Source: Paraphysoderma sedebokerense
Lineage: Eukaryota > Blastocladiomycota > Physodermatomycetes > Physodermatales > Physodermataceae
Length of the DNA stretch: 64,000 nt
Direction of reading: 5' to 3'
NCBI GenBank assembly: GCA_025602915.1
Contig: JAHLJZ010000015.1
Location: forward strand, 1-64,000
Shown here: positions 47,641 through 59,431 of the stretch, one piece after another
How the letters are laid out: every line of letters begins with the position of its first letter
Position numbering within the stretch: the first letter of the stretch is position 1
The notes under the pieces: generated by a model
The model's input: only the letters and a program-made list of their open reading frames with translations
The model's database searches: none
What the model was told of the DNA's origin: nothing
Program-made: the position numbers and the translations under genes

Positions 47641-50359
47641 TGGAGTCCCATATTACCAATTTCTAAAGCGTCCGACGTTTGGCCACCTGCATTATTGTTG
47701 GAGCATTAGTGTTGGACGGAACAGACGATTATTTGAATAATGTGATCTACCGGTCGAGTCGAGAGGAATTCTCCCTGTGGTTCGAAGATACATTTGGGAA
47801 TTGAGACTACTCGCAGGAGTGATCATAACGATAACAGCAGCGATCATGATGATGAAGGTGAAAATCACTTCATACCGTATCCATATCACCGCCCAGTCGT
47901 TCCGTCAACCATCGTCGTCCCTCTGCTGTAAAACCAATCCGTCATTTTCTTTGTTAGACTCTCTGGTACGCCGCACAATATGGGAAGGAGTCCCTAGATT
48001 TTAACGTACGATGTGGAGGTTGCCAGTTTGAATAGGATTGCTGCACATTTGGATTCTTAAGAAGTGAGCATCCAGCACTTGATGAGACATGGTGCACCTC
48101 GGACGATGAATCCAGCTAAGGATATGCTGTTGTGGATACTTCCTGGGACAGAGGATGTCATACTTTGCTGTTAAGGCTATTGACTACAAGATTAAGGCCC
48201 CGGCGTTTACTGAAGATCCATCATTGGATAGGTCGTGTGGTAACTGCAAAGGTAAGTCTCCGTACCAACGCATATGCCGTGATAGGTGGATGACCATTGA
48301 CTACATTTTAGATACGAGGCAACAGAGACTTGAACAGTTCCTGTTGCGCTTTCACATATATTTCGTAATGAAGGACCAGGTTTATATGACCTTTAAGGTA
48401 TGAGGCTGACATCCATGTTTGTATATAAACATCAAATTTTAACGTCGTGTTACAACAGCGATTCAGCGAGAGTAGCAAACCTACAACTGAATTTCGTCTC
48501 ACCGAATTCTGATTGTGACATGGTTGTCGGGTATTGCTATGAGCGTATTGAAGCTGTCACCGCTGCTAAACCTTCCAGTCTTAAGTCAACAATACAGCTT
48601 TGTCGGGAGTTACAATTTATGGTATTTGGTAAGTTTGAATCTTGTTCACTTTCTCCCCCGCTTACATACCCCAACACTTAGGTTCGTGCATATCGTCCCA
48701 CATCCTAAAGGTGACCTTTCTGCTATAGAAGAGAGCCGCAAAGAACAAGAAGGAGGATTTAGAATGGAACATTCCATGATGGGATCTGATAAGTGAGTTA
48801 CGCGGGTGATTTGTAAGATTTCTCTGTCTCTTGATGCAGATACAAGTCGTTGGCATGGACCGAGTATGCCAGGACAGTCGTCGTCTGTGTCACCTACACC
48901 TGCTCCAATCGACCTGATGGAACAAATTTGGGCGCCTATTTCAGAATAAGTCTGTTCAAATGACTATTTGATGGTATGGCAGGTATTGGTTGTGATAGAT
49001 AGTTCGTGAGTTTACTGTATGAGGACTGAGGAGTTCAGATCTGATGCTGTGACAATACCTAACACCCGAGACATGATTGTGACTGAGAAATAAAAATGAT
49101 GTTCTGGCAACACCCAAGACTGAAGACCAGCACAGGACATGTTATTAATTCTACAGTAGTTTTATGACATTAGATCGGTCTACTCGATTGTCATTCGGGA
49201 ACCGCATATTGCAGTGATATTGCGGTGGATCGAATAAATAGCTCCAAACCATGACTAATTGATATTCTCACTGCGCATATATACTCGATGCATCGACCGA
49301 AGTGAGTACTTCGATCCATGGCAATAACCGTCGTTGTGTATATATATTATACCATGTCATATATTTCTGTTAAACGGGAGCACAAAAATGACAGTTAATA
49401 CGGCGGAGGCATCTTGCATTCTTGGCGCGAACGACATATCAAATATCTACTGCCTGACTAACACACTATATTCGTTTTATTATTCTCTCAACGCCTGCCC
49501 TTTCGTCTGTATTGTATTGACATTGTCATTCCCCACATTTGCATTGACCGCCCTCTGGTGTCGTTATGTCGGAGTCCGTATATATATACCTACCGATGAC
49601 GACTCTCTTGGTGGTGTAACCTGCAAATTCTCGCCTGCAATACGCCAATCTTCCTGTGTATCCTTGGCTTTCGGCGACATTTCAATCCCGGGACGAAATA
49701 ATTTGTGATGATCGCACAGGACTCCTGTTTTTGTCATACTGTATCTCACTTTGAATCATTCTTTGGAGCTGTCATTTGTGGACGGACTGTAATAATTTTT
49801 TTCAAGCTGGGCATGCAGACAAGTATACACGGAGTATTCAGATGAGATCATCATAATCGTCGGATTTCACTGTGCTTCTTCTGTGAATTTTATACGTAAA
49901 TGTATAGAAATGAGTTCTGAAAATGTGTAAAATAGGCTCAGGCATCAACACCAGGCAGGTGTGAAAGTTGAGACGCTGGCCTGAATTTCCCGTGTATCCC
50001 TTGAAACCCGTGTCAACTTGAGGGGTGATGGGCGTAGCTTGCTTGGATCAATCATCAAATCTTATAGATACTGTAAATCAAAACCATGTTGTTGCAGTTG
50101 TTTGTGTTTGAGTGAACTGCTATCACTTTTCTTCTAGGCTGCTTCCGTCGACCAGGGTATTCCGTCGTTCACCCCATGCCCGACTGATCTGGACTGATTG
50201 GCACATATCAGTCAGGTTTCAGATTACTCGATGTAACGAGAGGAGGGCCATATCCCCAGTCCCACATAGCCCTGGCTGCATCGTCATTCTTTATGTCCAT
50301 CTTGTTGTTTGCCGCACACATAAAGATGATGTGATTGTGCGATGGAAACAGCTGGAAAT

Positions 50360-50560
50360 CTAGAGCGGCCGACGATCGATGTGGCCGAGAGGGGGGGAAC
50401 GGAGAGGGAACGCTGGCAATTTGTGTCGACCAATCAGCACGCGTCTCGTCTGCAAGGGAGGGAACCGAGCGGGCAACTGCAGGACGGTTGATGGGGATGA
50501 CGGGTCGGCGGAGTCTCTGCAGATCCCTTGCAGATCCCCCGTCATGCGTGTTCCCTCCTC
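50360..50560. promoter_or_regulatory. GC- and CpG-rich patch
   Basis: Rich in CG steps and G runs (a run of seven G at about 50391) within an AT-rich region, and including a CCAAT-like site (ACCAATCAGC near 50429). It lies roughly 0.9 kb before the F-box gene start. A distal promoter or transcription start is possible, but it is unproven. Confidence 0.3.
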
Positions 50561-51465
50561 CCTGTCACCGTATCATGGTGTATCTCGACACCGCCGTCAT
50601 CAGACTGGAAACATCCACAATCAGCATCCTCCGGTGGCATAATCAGCGTACAATCGCACTATGATACCATAATAAAGCGACATATGGTGACAACAGAGCT
50701 ATACAATAAAGCGGGCTGCAAAACTGCTGTGAACTGATTTCCCCGGCTGAAACAAAAATTATTCGCTCCTGTTTCCCCTCTTGGCCAGCCCCCCTCCACA
50801 CAGTGAACACACAATATCCATTGCGAAACATAGCTACGCATGATATCTTCTCCCTATTGCCGCATATTTCAATCCTCGCCTGTACTCAAGAACGCCTCCT
50901 TATTATTCTATTCCGGGCAGCGAGGATGGCGAGAGCCCCATATATTATTGAGTCAACCTTCACTTCTCTCCATGAGCCAATATCTCGCTTTTAAAACCAG
51001 ATCCCCCCAACCGCGGTCAGCATCGTCAAAGAACGCAGAAAAAAACAACGGTCTGCCACAGGGACACATACATCAGCGGATCTAATCACCTTCGTTGTTA
51101 ACTTAAGCATATTCTCTTGGTGTGCCGTACGTGGGGTAGAGTAAGTACACTTTCTTTGCGTCAGTCTGCTTTCGCTTCTAGTGGGATTAGTGAGAGAGGG
51201 AGTCGGACAGTGGACAGTGTGCCGATCCCAGATCCCCGGATCTGCCCTCTGATATATACGCGATCATTCGCACTGTTGACGGTGGGCCGCTGTTCTTGAC
51301 CGTTCTGATGTAAATTGTTGTTCGTAGGATTCGACATTTATCTACTCCCAGTCTGGACGGTCGATTCACTCGTTTGTAAACTTTGTGTAGTCAGGTAATG
51401 TTTCCAAGTGAGTGGCAGATCGGCGACGCCCGCGGTCGGTCGGTCTGTTTCGGTGGAACGATACG

Positions 51466-53181
51466 ATGACTAACACCCTTAACATAGACTTTCTGCAGAG
51501 ATCAAAGGACAGCAGTTTGCCCACTATGGCTGCACCATGGCTTCCGCTCGAAGTGCTATACCTGATATTCTCCTTCCTCGATCAGCCTACCTTGGCCAAG
51601 TTGATGGTGTCAAATTCCTCCCTCTCTGATATCGCCGGAAAGTTTCTGTACTCGAGACTGGAATTCAAAAGTTTTGCCAGTTTTGAACGATTCGTGGCCA
51701 TCTTTGCGGGGTCCACCGAGGGAAACGGTAAAGATCTCTCATCATCTACGGCGGACGTGAAGTTTATTGCCAGGTGCCTCGGCATGTTAACCACTTCCCC
51801 TTTAATAGATAGTAAATCTCGCAGACAAGTTCGATATTTGTCATGGGTCAAGCACATCCATTTACATCTATGCCCTCATTGGCAGCCCATCGACAGTTAC
51901 CTCTCGAGGATATTACCATACTTGAAAAATGTCAAATCTTTGGTGATTACAGCGGCTGAAGAAGAAGAGGTGCCTGTCCTTGCGGCACCAATTATCACGC
52001 CTACGACATTTATTTTACTGTCGCAGCACCTTGATCAGCTACGTTTGCTTCAAGTGGATTCAATTTCGAATTACATTTCCTTTACCACTTCATCTTTGGA
52101 AAAAGTGATGAGCAGTAATAGTCAGATGGAGAAATTACTTTTATCAAACACTCCTGCTTTCAGTTCTGCAAACTTAACAAAAGTGGTAAGCACATTGAAT
52201 CAACTATCGGCATTGGAGATAGAAGCCTCGGCTTGGGTGGATCAAGATTTCATGCTATCGTTACGTCGAAGTTGCCCGAACCTGACAGCCGTCAGATTTG
52301 GGGATGGGACATCGATCTGCTCAACGGCGTTCAGAATACTCGTCGAGTCCCACCCATTGCTAACTTCGCTAACCATCAATTCAGCCACTCTACTTCAGCC
52401 GAGTGACTTCTTAAGAATGGCCAAGTGCTTGCCTGGTTTAAAACATTTGGGATTATCTGAATCCCTCATCGATGACTCTGCTGTGGTCGGAGTCGTAGAA
52501 AAATGCCGAAAGTTAGAATCTCTGTCTCTGTGGCAATGTGAATCATTGACAGTCGAAGGGATCGCAAAGATGTCAAAAAATGCAGACAAGTTGCAAGTGT
52601 TGGAATTAGGATTCTGCGATGCCAAGTTTTCGTATGATGATCTACTGGATCGATTGTCTAAGGGACCTACCGTATCGGAGGATTCTACCCCTCAGTACAC
52701 GACTGGAGACATGGCGCAGACGTTTACGCAGTTTACATTGACGTTACCGGGCTCGATTGATGTGAATCGAAAGACCGATAAATTATCAGAAACATCAGCA
52801 GCGGAGGTAGGAGGTGAATTGACCTCGCAGTTCACAATTCCCGCTCCAATGTTCCCTGGTGTTCATTCATTGCCCACGCCGCCTGCATCACCCGGATGGT
52901 TTTTCATGCCATCGTTAAAGATGTTGAATTTGGCAGGGGCAGAGACGATCAACCCGTCCAAGATTGATGGATTTGTAAAAATTGCATCGAAATTTTCTGT
53001 ATGCGGAGGTTGTTTTGAGAATTTGTTCATTGAAACATTGAATGCGGAGAGCAGATCTAAAGTGTTTGAGTATTTCGAGTATCAAAAGCTGTATCATCGG
53101 GATATAAGGTTTCCATCCGAGCGGCGTGGGCAATCAGAATACGTGATTGTGGATGGTGTCCATATTCGACTTGGACGGTAA
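51466..53181 (+). CDS. F-box/leucine-rich repeat protein
   Basis: An intronless frame of 571 aa from the first ATG at 51466; an internal ATG at 51526 (MAAPWLPLEVLYL) could also start it, giving 551 aa. The F-box (LPLEVLYLIFSFLDQPTLAKLMVSN through AGKFLYSRLEF) occupies about residues 23-70 and would bind Skp1 in an SCF ubiquitin ligase. Leucine-rich repeats follow, the clearest being LPGLKHLGLSESLIDDSAV and CRKLESLSLWQCESLTVEGI, the AMN1/Grr1-like Cys-containing type. A Pro/Ser/Thr-rich insertion interrupts the repeats near residue 440. Substrates are unknown. It is not a close relative of the F-box gene at 30206 by eye. Confidence 0.88.
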   Translation: MTNTLNIDFLQRSKDSSLPTMAAPWLPLEVLYLIFSFLDQPTLAKLMVSNSSLSDIAGKFLYSRLEFKSFASFERFVAIFAGSTEGNGKDLSSSTADVKFIARCLGMLTTSPLIDSKSRRQVRYLSWVKHIHLHLCPHWQPIDSYLSRILPYLKNVKSLVITAAEEEEVPVLAAPIITPTTFILLSQHLDQLRLLQVDSISNYISFTTSSLEKVMSSNSQMEKLLLSNTPAFSSANLTKVVSTLNQLSALEIEASAWVDQDFMLSLRRSCPNLTAVRFGDGTSICSTAFRILVESHPLLTSLTINSATLLQPSDFLRMAKCLPGLKHLGLSESLIDDSAVVGVVEKCRKLESLSLWQCESLTVEGIAKMSKNADKLQVLELGFCDAKFSYDDLLDRLSKGPTVSEDSTPQYTTGDMAQTFTQFTLTLPGSIDVNRKTDKLSETSAAEVGGELTSQFTIPAPMFPGVHSLPTPPASPGWFFMPSLKMLNLAGAETINPSKIDGFVKIASKFSVCGGCFENLFIETLNAESRSKVFEYFEYQKLYHRDIRFPSERRGQSEYVIVDGVHIRLGR

Positions 53182-54548
53182 ATTTACCCAATGTGAACCG
53201 GTCTGCAAAGAAATTGTAACGCCACGAAAGATGATTGAAAGTTGAGAATAGAAATCCTGGATGGATTCAAATCCCAGCGGCGATGTAGGTTTATACAAAG
53301 GGTTGTAACATAAGAATCTAGGGAAACGTGTAACTATACGAAATGTGCGAAAGATAGTGTCTATAGTGTAGTTTGAATGAATGAATGAAATTATATATAT
53401 ATTGATTGAAATCTGATATGCTTTATCTGTGGTTTTGTTGTATCGTTATCACTCGTCCAAGACTTGTCAATCGGCCCCATCCTTCATCAACTACGGGTTC
53501 ATGTCAGTTCCTTACCAACTAATAACTATGTCAACTAGCACAATTTGAACTTTCGCATGTCCTGCTGGGGAAGACAGACCTGCTTTGAAATTCCATGCTA
53601 ACCTAACTCATCACTCCCTGCTCTGGCTCCTAGGCAACCGTATCAATACTTCTTGTGAAGTTGGTGCTACTCTCCGGCGGCGCGACACCCATGGCTTTTC
53701 GTTGCCTCTTCTTTATTTTTTTCTTCTTGGCTACCAAGCAAGTCGTTGGCAATTTTGTCGCTGCTGCCAATAGATTTACGGAAACCATTTTGTTGTCATT
53801 AGTTGCACTCTTGGATTAGACACGACGGCTTTTGTAGTCTTGGCCAGCCGTTGAGATTACTCACCGCAAGTCCAGCGGATTGCCGTTAAGCTGCGATATT
53901 GTTAAGCTGGGCAGCATTAAACAAATTTCTAACATGCCCTGCATAGTATCAATTGCCAACCCTCATCGTACTCTTGTTGAGATCAATCGTCGCTGTTCTC
54001 TCGCGTATATTCTTCAGGTGTTCTCGCGAGAACTCCCGAGAACCAGAGAAACCGCACTGTGAGAGAACGACAAACCAGAGATGTGATTCGACATCGGCCA
54101 TGTCGGCTGAATTGTCAAGATACAAACTCTCAGGAAACCACTTATCTTTTCTGAATTTGCCCTTAATTAACATGTTAAATACAGATAATAAATTCTGCTA
54201 CGATCGCAATGGAAACTTCACCGTGCGGCCAACACGACGCTGTTGACAAATGCATTCCCGCCTCAACCATCTTGATGATTCCATCAAGTTTCTATTTAGA
54301 ATCCGTATTTAAAGCACATTGAATTTTTGCTCCCTATTAGTTCCCTATTAGTACAAGGGATACTCAGTAAAACTACTCTGAATTAGTTTATTCTTGATCT
54401 CTACTCAGGAACTGCAGTTGTCCGCCCACAAAGTCTGCTTAATTTCAACCCGCGTAAACCAATTCCCATACCGTATCCGATCACTCGTTAACCATCCAAG
54501 AAATTTGTATCAAAAGCAGAGTTTTTATATTTACTTTCACGAATTACA
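53182..54548. other. Intergenic, no gene seen
   Basis: 3' flank of the F-box gene, with a short (GAAT)n and (TA)n tract near 53375-53402, and the promoter of CMR1. Short frames here lack motifs. Confidence 0.4.
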
Positions 54549-56929
54549 ATGTCCAGTCCTATCGTCGAATCCGAAAACATGAATCCCAATGCCGCAAATA
54601 CCAAATCTTCAACCCCGGTTTCCAAGAAACCTCGATTATCAAGGAACAACTCCCATTCAATACCCTATGTTGAAATAATTAGTCGACGGAAACCAGAATC
54701 GGTAAAATCCGAGGAGACATCGGATTCTGATAAAATGGATCAAATTTCTGAGTCTTCGTTTTTGGATCAAGGGTCGTCGGACGATAAAAGTAACGGTTTA
54801 AAAAGAAGCGATCGAAGGGAAAGGTTGAAACAAGAAAAAGAATTACGAATGAAGGAAGAACAGGAGAGGTTGGCGTTAGAAAAGTTACAGAAAGAAGAGA
54901 AAAGACGGGCTAGAAAATTAAGAATGCAAGAGACCAAGGCGCATCAAGAAGAAGACGTAAGCGATGAGGAGAATGAGAGTGAAAGCGAAGAGGAAGAAGT
55001 AAAAGAAGAGGAGGAACCTCGACCTATCAGGTTTGGTTGATTTGTCTGTATCCCGAGAAACTGAAATGCTTTTCGACCTAACGATTCATGTCTTCATTCT
55101 ATTGCTTAGTGAATACGAAAGGAGGCGCCTGGAAAACATAGCTCGCAACAAAGTAAGTGTTCCATCTTCCTCAAAGCCTTCATTCGCAAACAATATCGTA
55201 TTCAATATCTCATGCTTCATTTGTCCCATGTAGGCCATTCTTGCAGGGTTAGGCGTGGTCCCCATCTCACGGTTTATGCCTCCGCCTGAGCCTTCCAAAC
55301 CGAAATCAAAATCTAAACCTAAAAAAGTTCCAAAGCCCGATCCGGAATCGCGAGTGACACGAAAGTCAGCTCGCATTGCCGGTGTTGACGCTCAACATGT
55401 GAGGTTAGGTATCAATGAAGAATCGACCGAGGTGGTTGTGAAAAAGGAAAGAAAACGGTTAGAAGGTGATTTGATGGCCGATGATGTTTTCAAAGGTGAA
55501 GGTGCCGGGGATTTCTTAAAGGGTATGAGTGAAGCTGGAACAATTTACCATCGAAACGGTCAAGGTGAACCGGTACTAGGAGAAACGGATGACGAGGTAG
55601 TGAAGTCAATGCGGGATATGTTTAGCAAGATTCATATCAAGCATAAGGTACAGAACTGATTTTCTTTTGTTAAACCACCATGGGTATTGCAACGAAGCTC
55701 ACTCTCGGTAATAGGAGGACTCTTATAAACTAGTCCCAAGTAGAATTTACACTGCCGTTTTTCATCCTTCTGCTGATAAACATCTAATTTATGTCGGTGA
55801 CAAAACAGGTATGTGGAAGTGTATTGGCGCCACTCTTGATGCTAAACTTAACATACCTAAAATCTCTATGAAACACAAGGAACCATCGGATTATGGGATG
55901 TCACTGCCCTTTCGAATGATGCCGACGCTGATCTCAAGTCAACCATCTATCAATTCAAACCTCATACTGATTCTGTCTCTTCGCTTCTTTTCAACCCGTC
56001 GAATTCGAATCAATTGTTCTCCTGCTCATATGATAGTTCAATTCGCATGTTTGATGTTGAGAAATCCGTATTCTCTGAAATTTTTGTCGCCCCATCGAAA
56101 CATACGTTTATTCAGTCTATGGATATCGAGTCACTGAATGGGAATCCGAACGCATTGTGGTTTTCCACCAACCACGGCGAAATTGGTCGTCGCGATTTAC
56201 GTGAACCAATTGAAAAAACGTTATATCTAGATTTATCGTTGAAGAAAATCAATACTGTTAACCTTCACGAAACGAGTCCTCACTATCTTCTTACTTCAGC
56301 ACTTGATCGCACATGTCAAATTTTTGACGTGAGAAAGCAAAACACGAAACGCAAGTCAGTAGACGATGAAGAGAATGATGAATTCATACCGCATTATCAT
56401 CAAGTGTGGGAATACGCCCACGGCAAATCCTGTAATTCTGCTTATTTCAACAAAGGCGCATCATTGGGGGCATTGAAAACCAGTATCGTTTCGACAAGTT
56501 ACGATGATAAAATTCGAATTTGGAAGGGGATCGAGTTGGATCATCTTGGCGAAGTGAACGTTGAGAATATCCCAGAACCCATAAAAATCTATCATAACAA
56601 TCAAACTGGGAGATGGGTCACCAATTTCAGGTATGAATTCGCTAAATATGTTTTAGTTCAATCATTAACAATCCAATGTCTACGAATTCCATCATTCTCA
56701 CTTTCTCCCCCTTAGGGCGAACTGGCATCCCAATCTTCCTTGTGTTCTGGTGGGAAGCAAGAATCATTCTATCGATATTATCAGCGGCACAAATGGGGAA
56801 TTAATTCGTTCATTAAGCGACGATAGAGTGACAGCGATTCCGGCTGTTGTGGGTGTACATCCAAATTCTGCCACGCAGTTAATTGTTTCCGCAAATGCTA
56901 GCGGAAAATGTATAGTTTGGAGCGAGTAA
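54549..56929 (+). CDS. CMR1: WD-repeat DNA-damage protein Cmr1/WDR76
   Basis: Nuclear WD40 protein; yeast Cmr1 joins stress-induced protein quality-control foci and the replication-stress response. Exons: 54549-55030, 55110-55152, 55234-55647, 55715-55808, 55880-56630 and 56716-56929 (1998 nt, 665 aa, somewhat longer than yeast's 522 through a long acidic N-terminal coil). The family signature YERRRLENIARNK followed by AILAGLGV precedes the propeller. WD blades include TIGLWDV, SNSNQLFSCSYDSSIRMFDV, LLTSALDRTCQIFDVRK and SYDDKIRIWK, ending NASGKCIVWSE. The N-terminal 160 residues are a Lys/Glu-rich coiled coil with DEENESESEEEE. Confidence 0.92.
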
Positions 56930-57408
56930 AATATTGAATGGTGAATTGTTAAAATTATTGAATGCAGAGAATTAAGCGGTACATAAGAAAAGGGAAACCA
57001 TGTAATATTGATTTTGACATACCAAAAATTGAATTTTATTTTAAACGGCCGAATCATTACAACTGATAACTCTGCAAAATCGTCTGTGAGAACTCTCGAG
57101 ATTGTGCTCTTAACGGTTTATGTTGAACATTTCCGATTGTCAGATTGTCTTGTTTGTCGCGAGGGTAAAGGGCTCACTCGTGTCAAAGTGGCAACTGGCA
57201 AGACGGCAAACTACGCCCAAACATGTTGCCACCAACTGCCGCCTGTTAACCTTTAAACAGATTAGGATCGAATCTTAAAAGTTGGTTTTTGGAGTCAACA
57301 AAAGTATTTATATTGTTATAGTTAAGAATTACCGGGTACCGAGTGAAAAATGTTAATGGAGGTACTATCTTCGTCTATTCTCATTGATAAATGTTTAAAT
57401 CTCACCAG
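56930..57408. other. Intergenic or 5' part of next gene, start codon not found
   Basis: A candidate short exon ends at 57361 (donor GTACTATC) and joins in frame to the exon starting at 57409, but no convincing start codon precedes it. The first exon of the next gene probably lies here. Confidence 0.35.
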
Positions 57409-59091
57409 TACGTTTCAACGTCCATGGGTACACTCAAATTAAGGATCCCGATGCGAATTCGGCAACTGTTGCAGCCGATCCTGCAGTGGCTGCTTTGAGT
57501 AGTATTGGAAACATCACAAGCGATGTATACTATTATCCTGATGGAAACCACCAGAATGTGAATTATGGGCCCGAAGGTATGCGACCTTTTAAATCTTTGA
57601 CGGTGTATTTCTGCACATAATATCTTCTTTCTTTGTGTTTATTTCGACATTGCTTGAATTCTCAGCTGATTTGATTGAATATTCCCAAAAGTAGGACATA
57701 ATCCTCGTAATCTTCCTCGCGGAACGCTCCATTTTTTCAAACTCAAAATCACAGAGGATTGGACGTCACCGATACTTGCCGATGTACTACGAAATCAGTT
57801 TCCGCCAGAATATATTCTTAGTCTAATAGTTGCGCAAACGAGTTCACGGGTATTTCAAGTCCTGATTCGAACGACGAAAACATTACGAATGAACATGATC
57901 TGTCGTGAGTGGAAGACAAAAGATTGGGTATGGGAAAATACAGAGTTGGGAAAGAGTTATGTAGAGAAGAAAGCGCATATTCTTGAGATTACGGCCGATG
58001 TGGATATGGTGATTGAAGAATCGACCAGGAGTGAGTCAGGGATACCTCCTCGAAGAAAACGAAAACTTTTGGAATTGAATGATACAGAAAATAACAGTGA
58101 CGATCAGTCAGAAAACCGCCGGTGTAAGAGCACTGAAATTCTGAATGCTATTCGTCGTAAAGTCGATGTTTCTGGAAAAATCAATGATATGGCTGCCTCA
58201 TCGGTCGGGTCTCTAGCTTCTGGAATTGAATCTATGAACGATGCTTTAACGGATGATGAAGAAGCCACGCAACCAGGAATTGTAGTATCACGGGCGGCAC
58301 ATATGTTGCACCTTCTTAACAACCAACTGACAGAATCGGAACCAGAAACTCTCGATAGTCTCATCAAAATCTTTCATTATCAAGGTATACATCCTAAATC
58401 ATTTCAAACGAAACTACTTCAACACATTCTCTCCCCTTCTTCATCTCGAAAAGCGTTAGCCTTAATCGGGCCACCTGACTGTGGTAAACGCTTTATCTTA
58501 GATGCTCTTAGAGAAATATTCAAAGTTAGTTTAGTTGGTATGGGCGGCTCGTCTATGATAGTCGAACTACCACAAACTACATCTGTCATTCATGTCCCTC
58601 ATTCGTCCTCACAACAACCAATACACGCGACCTCTTCATCAACACTGTCTTTATCGTCCCCGCAAGCAGTTGTCAATCAACAAGGTATCAACATTGGCGG
58701 CTCAAAATTCGCTAGTTTACTTGAGGCTGATATCGTAGTATTAGAACACGTAACATCACTTATTCGATCCAACACCCTTTCTGAAGCTGAATTTCTCCAT
58801 TTACTCTCCGACACATCTATATTTAGTGTTCCAACACTCAAATTGACTCCCTCGACGCAGGATCTAAACCAGCAGCAACCGGTTTACGTGATGTCGAATG
58901 TTCCCGTACCTAAATTACCAGTTATTTATGTTGCCGATGACATGAATCTACGAGGAATAGAAAGTCGGGAAGAAGCATTGAGTAAGTTGGAGACATTGGC
59001 TAGGTTTAAAAGGAATGGAACGCCACTTTTTAAAGCAGGAAAACCGGATGGCCGGGCAATGGCCTGGTTTCTTTGTAGATGGACGGGGTAA
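57409..59091 (+). CDS. Predicted P-loop protein with SF3-helicase-like C terminus (5' end unresolved)
   Basis: Two exons are clear: 57409-57576 and 57695-59091 (stop 59089-59091), more than 520 aa, N terminus missing. The C-terminal half shows a Walker A GPPDCGK at 58468-58488, a hydrophobic strand ending acidic (DIVVLEHV), the motif-C-like VYVMSN at 58882-58899, and a closing FKRNGTPLF..MAWFLCRW. That order resembles the superfamily 3 helicases of small DNA viruses (E1/Rep type), including the terminal NG.P.F then W..F...W pattern. The acidic residue pair of Walker B is not canonical. The middle (about 58050-58300) is an acidic, low-complexity linker with RRKRK. Whether this is a host protein or descends from a viral helicase cannot be settled here. 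A distant AAA/STAND P-loop is the alternative. Confidence 0.6.
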
Positions 59092-59431
59092 ATTGGAAAT
59101 TGTCATTTTTAGTAGAAACTGGACGAGTAGGCTCGTTCACGGTTTAGATCACAACACTGTACATAACTATTTTGACACTGTGGTTTTTATGTAATGATAA
59201 TTTATAGAATCAATCTCAAAGATGATAACACAGAATTAAACGATGTCACAGGCTATGCTTTTTCCCTACTCCCGTATCTTTGAAATTCTTTTTCTTCCGT
59301 AATTTCCCTCAACACTATCATCATAGAAAACGGGATTAATCATTCAACTCCCCAACATCCTCCCACTAGGAATAATCTTAACTTATTCACGACGACATTC
59401 CAACAGCTCCGATTTTAAATCAACTTGTATC
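59092..59431. other. Convergent intergenic interval
   Basis: 340 bp between two convergent genes, probably holding both 3' ends. No further feature seen. Confidence 0.4.

Larger units (their letters stand above)
46979..51465. other. Gene-poor island, relic sequence
   Basis: About 4.5 kb with no intact gene. It contains a broken BTB/T1 domain (47350-47640), several coding-like but disrupted stretches between 48150 and 48960 that were not assigned, and a GC-rich patch at 50360-50560. The right end should hold the promoter and any 5' leader of the F-box gene. Confidence 0.45.

Noticed and set aside
49334-49708. 124-aa plus-strand frame
   Set aside because: No motif, no splice partners, and composition typical of a chance frame in an AT-rich region.
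53264-53275. B-box-like GATTCAAATCC string
   Set aside because: The flanks do not form a T arm and no A box precedes it, so it is not a tRNA.
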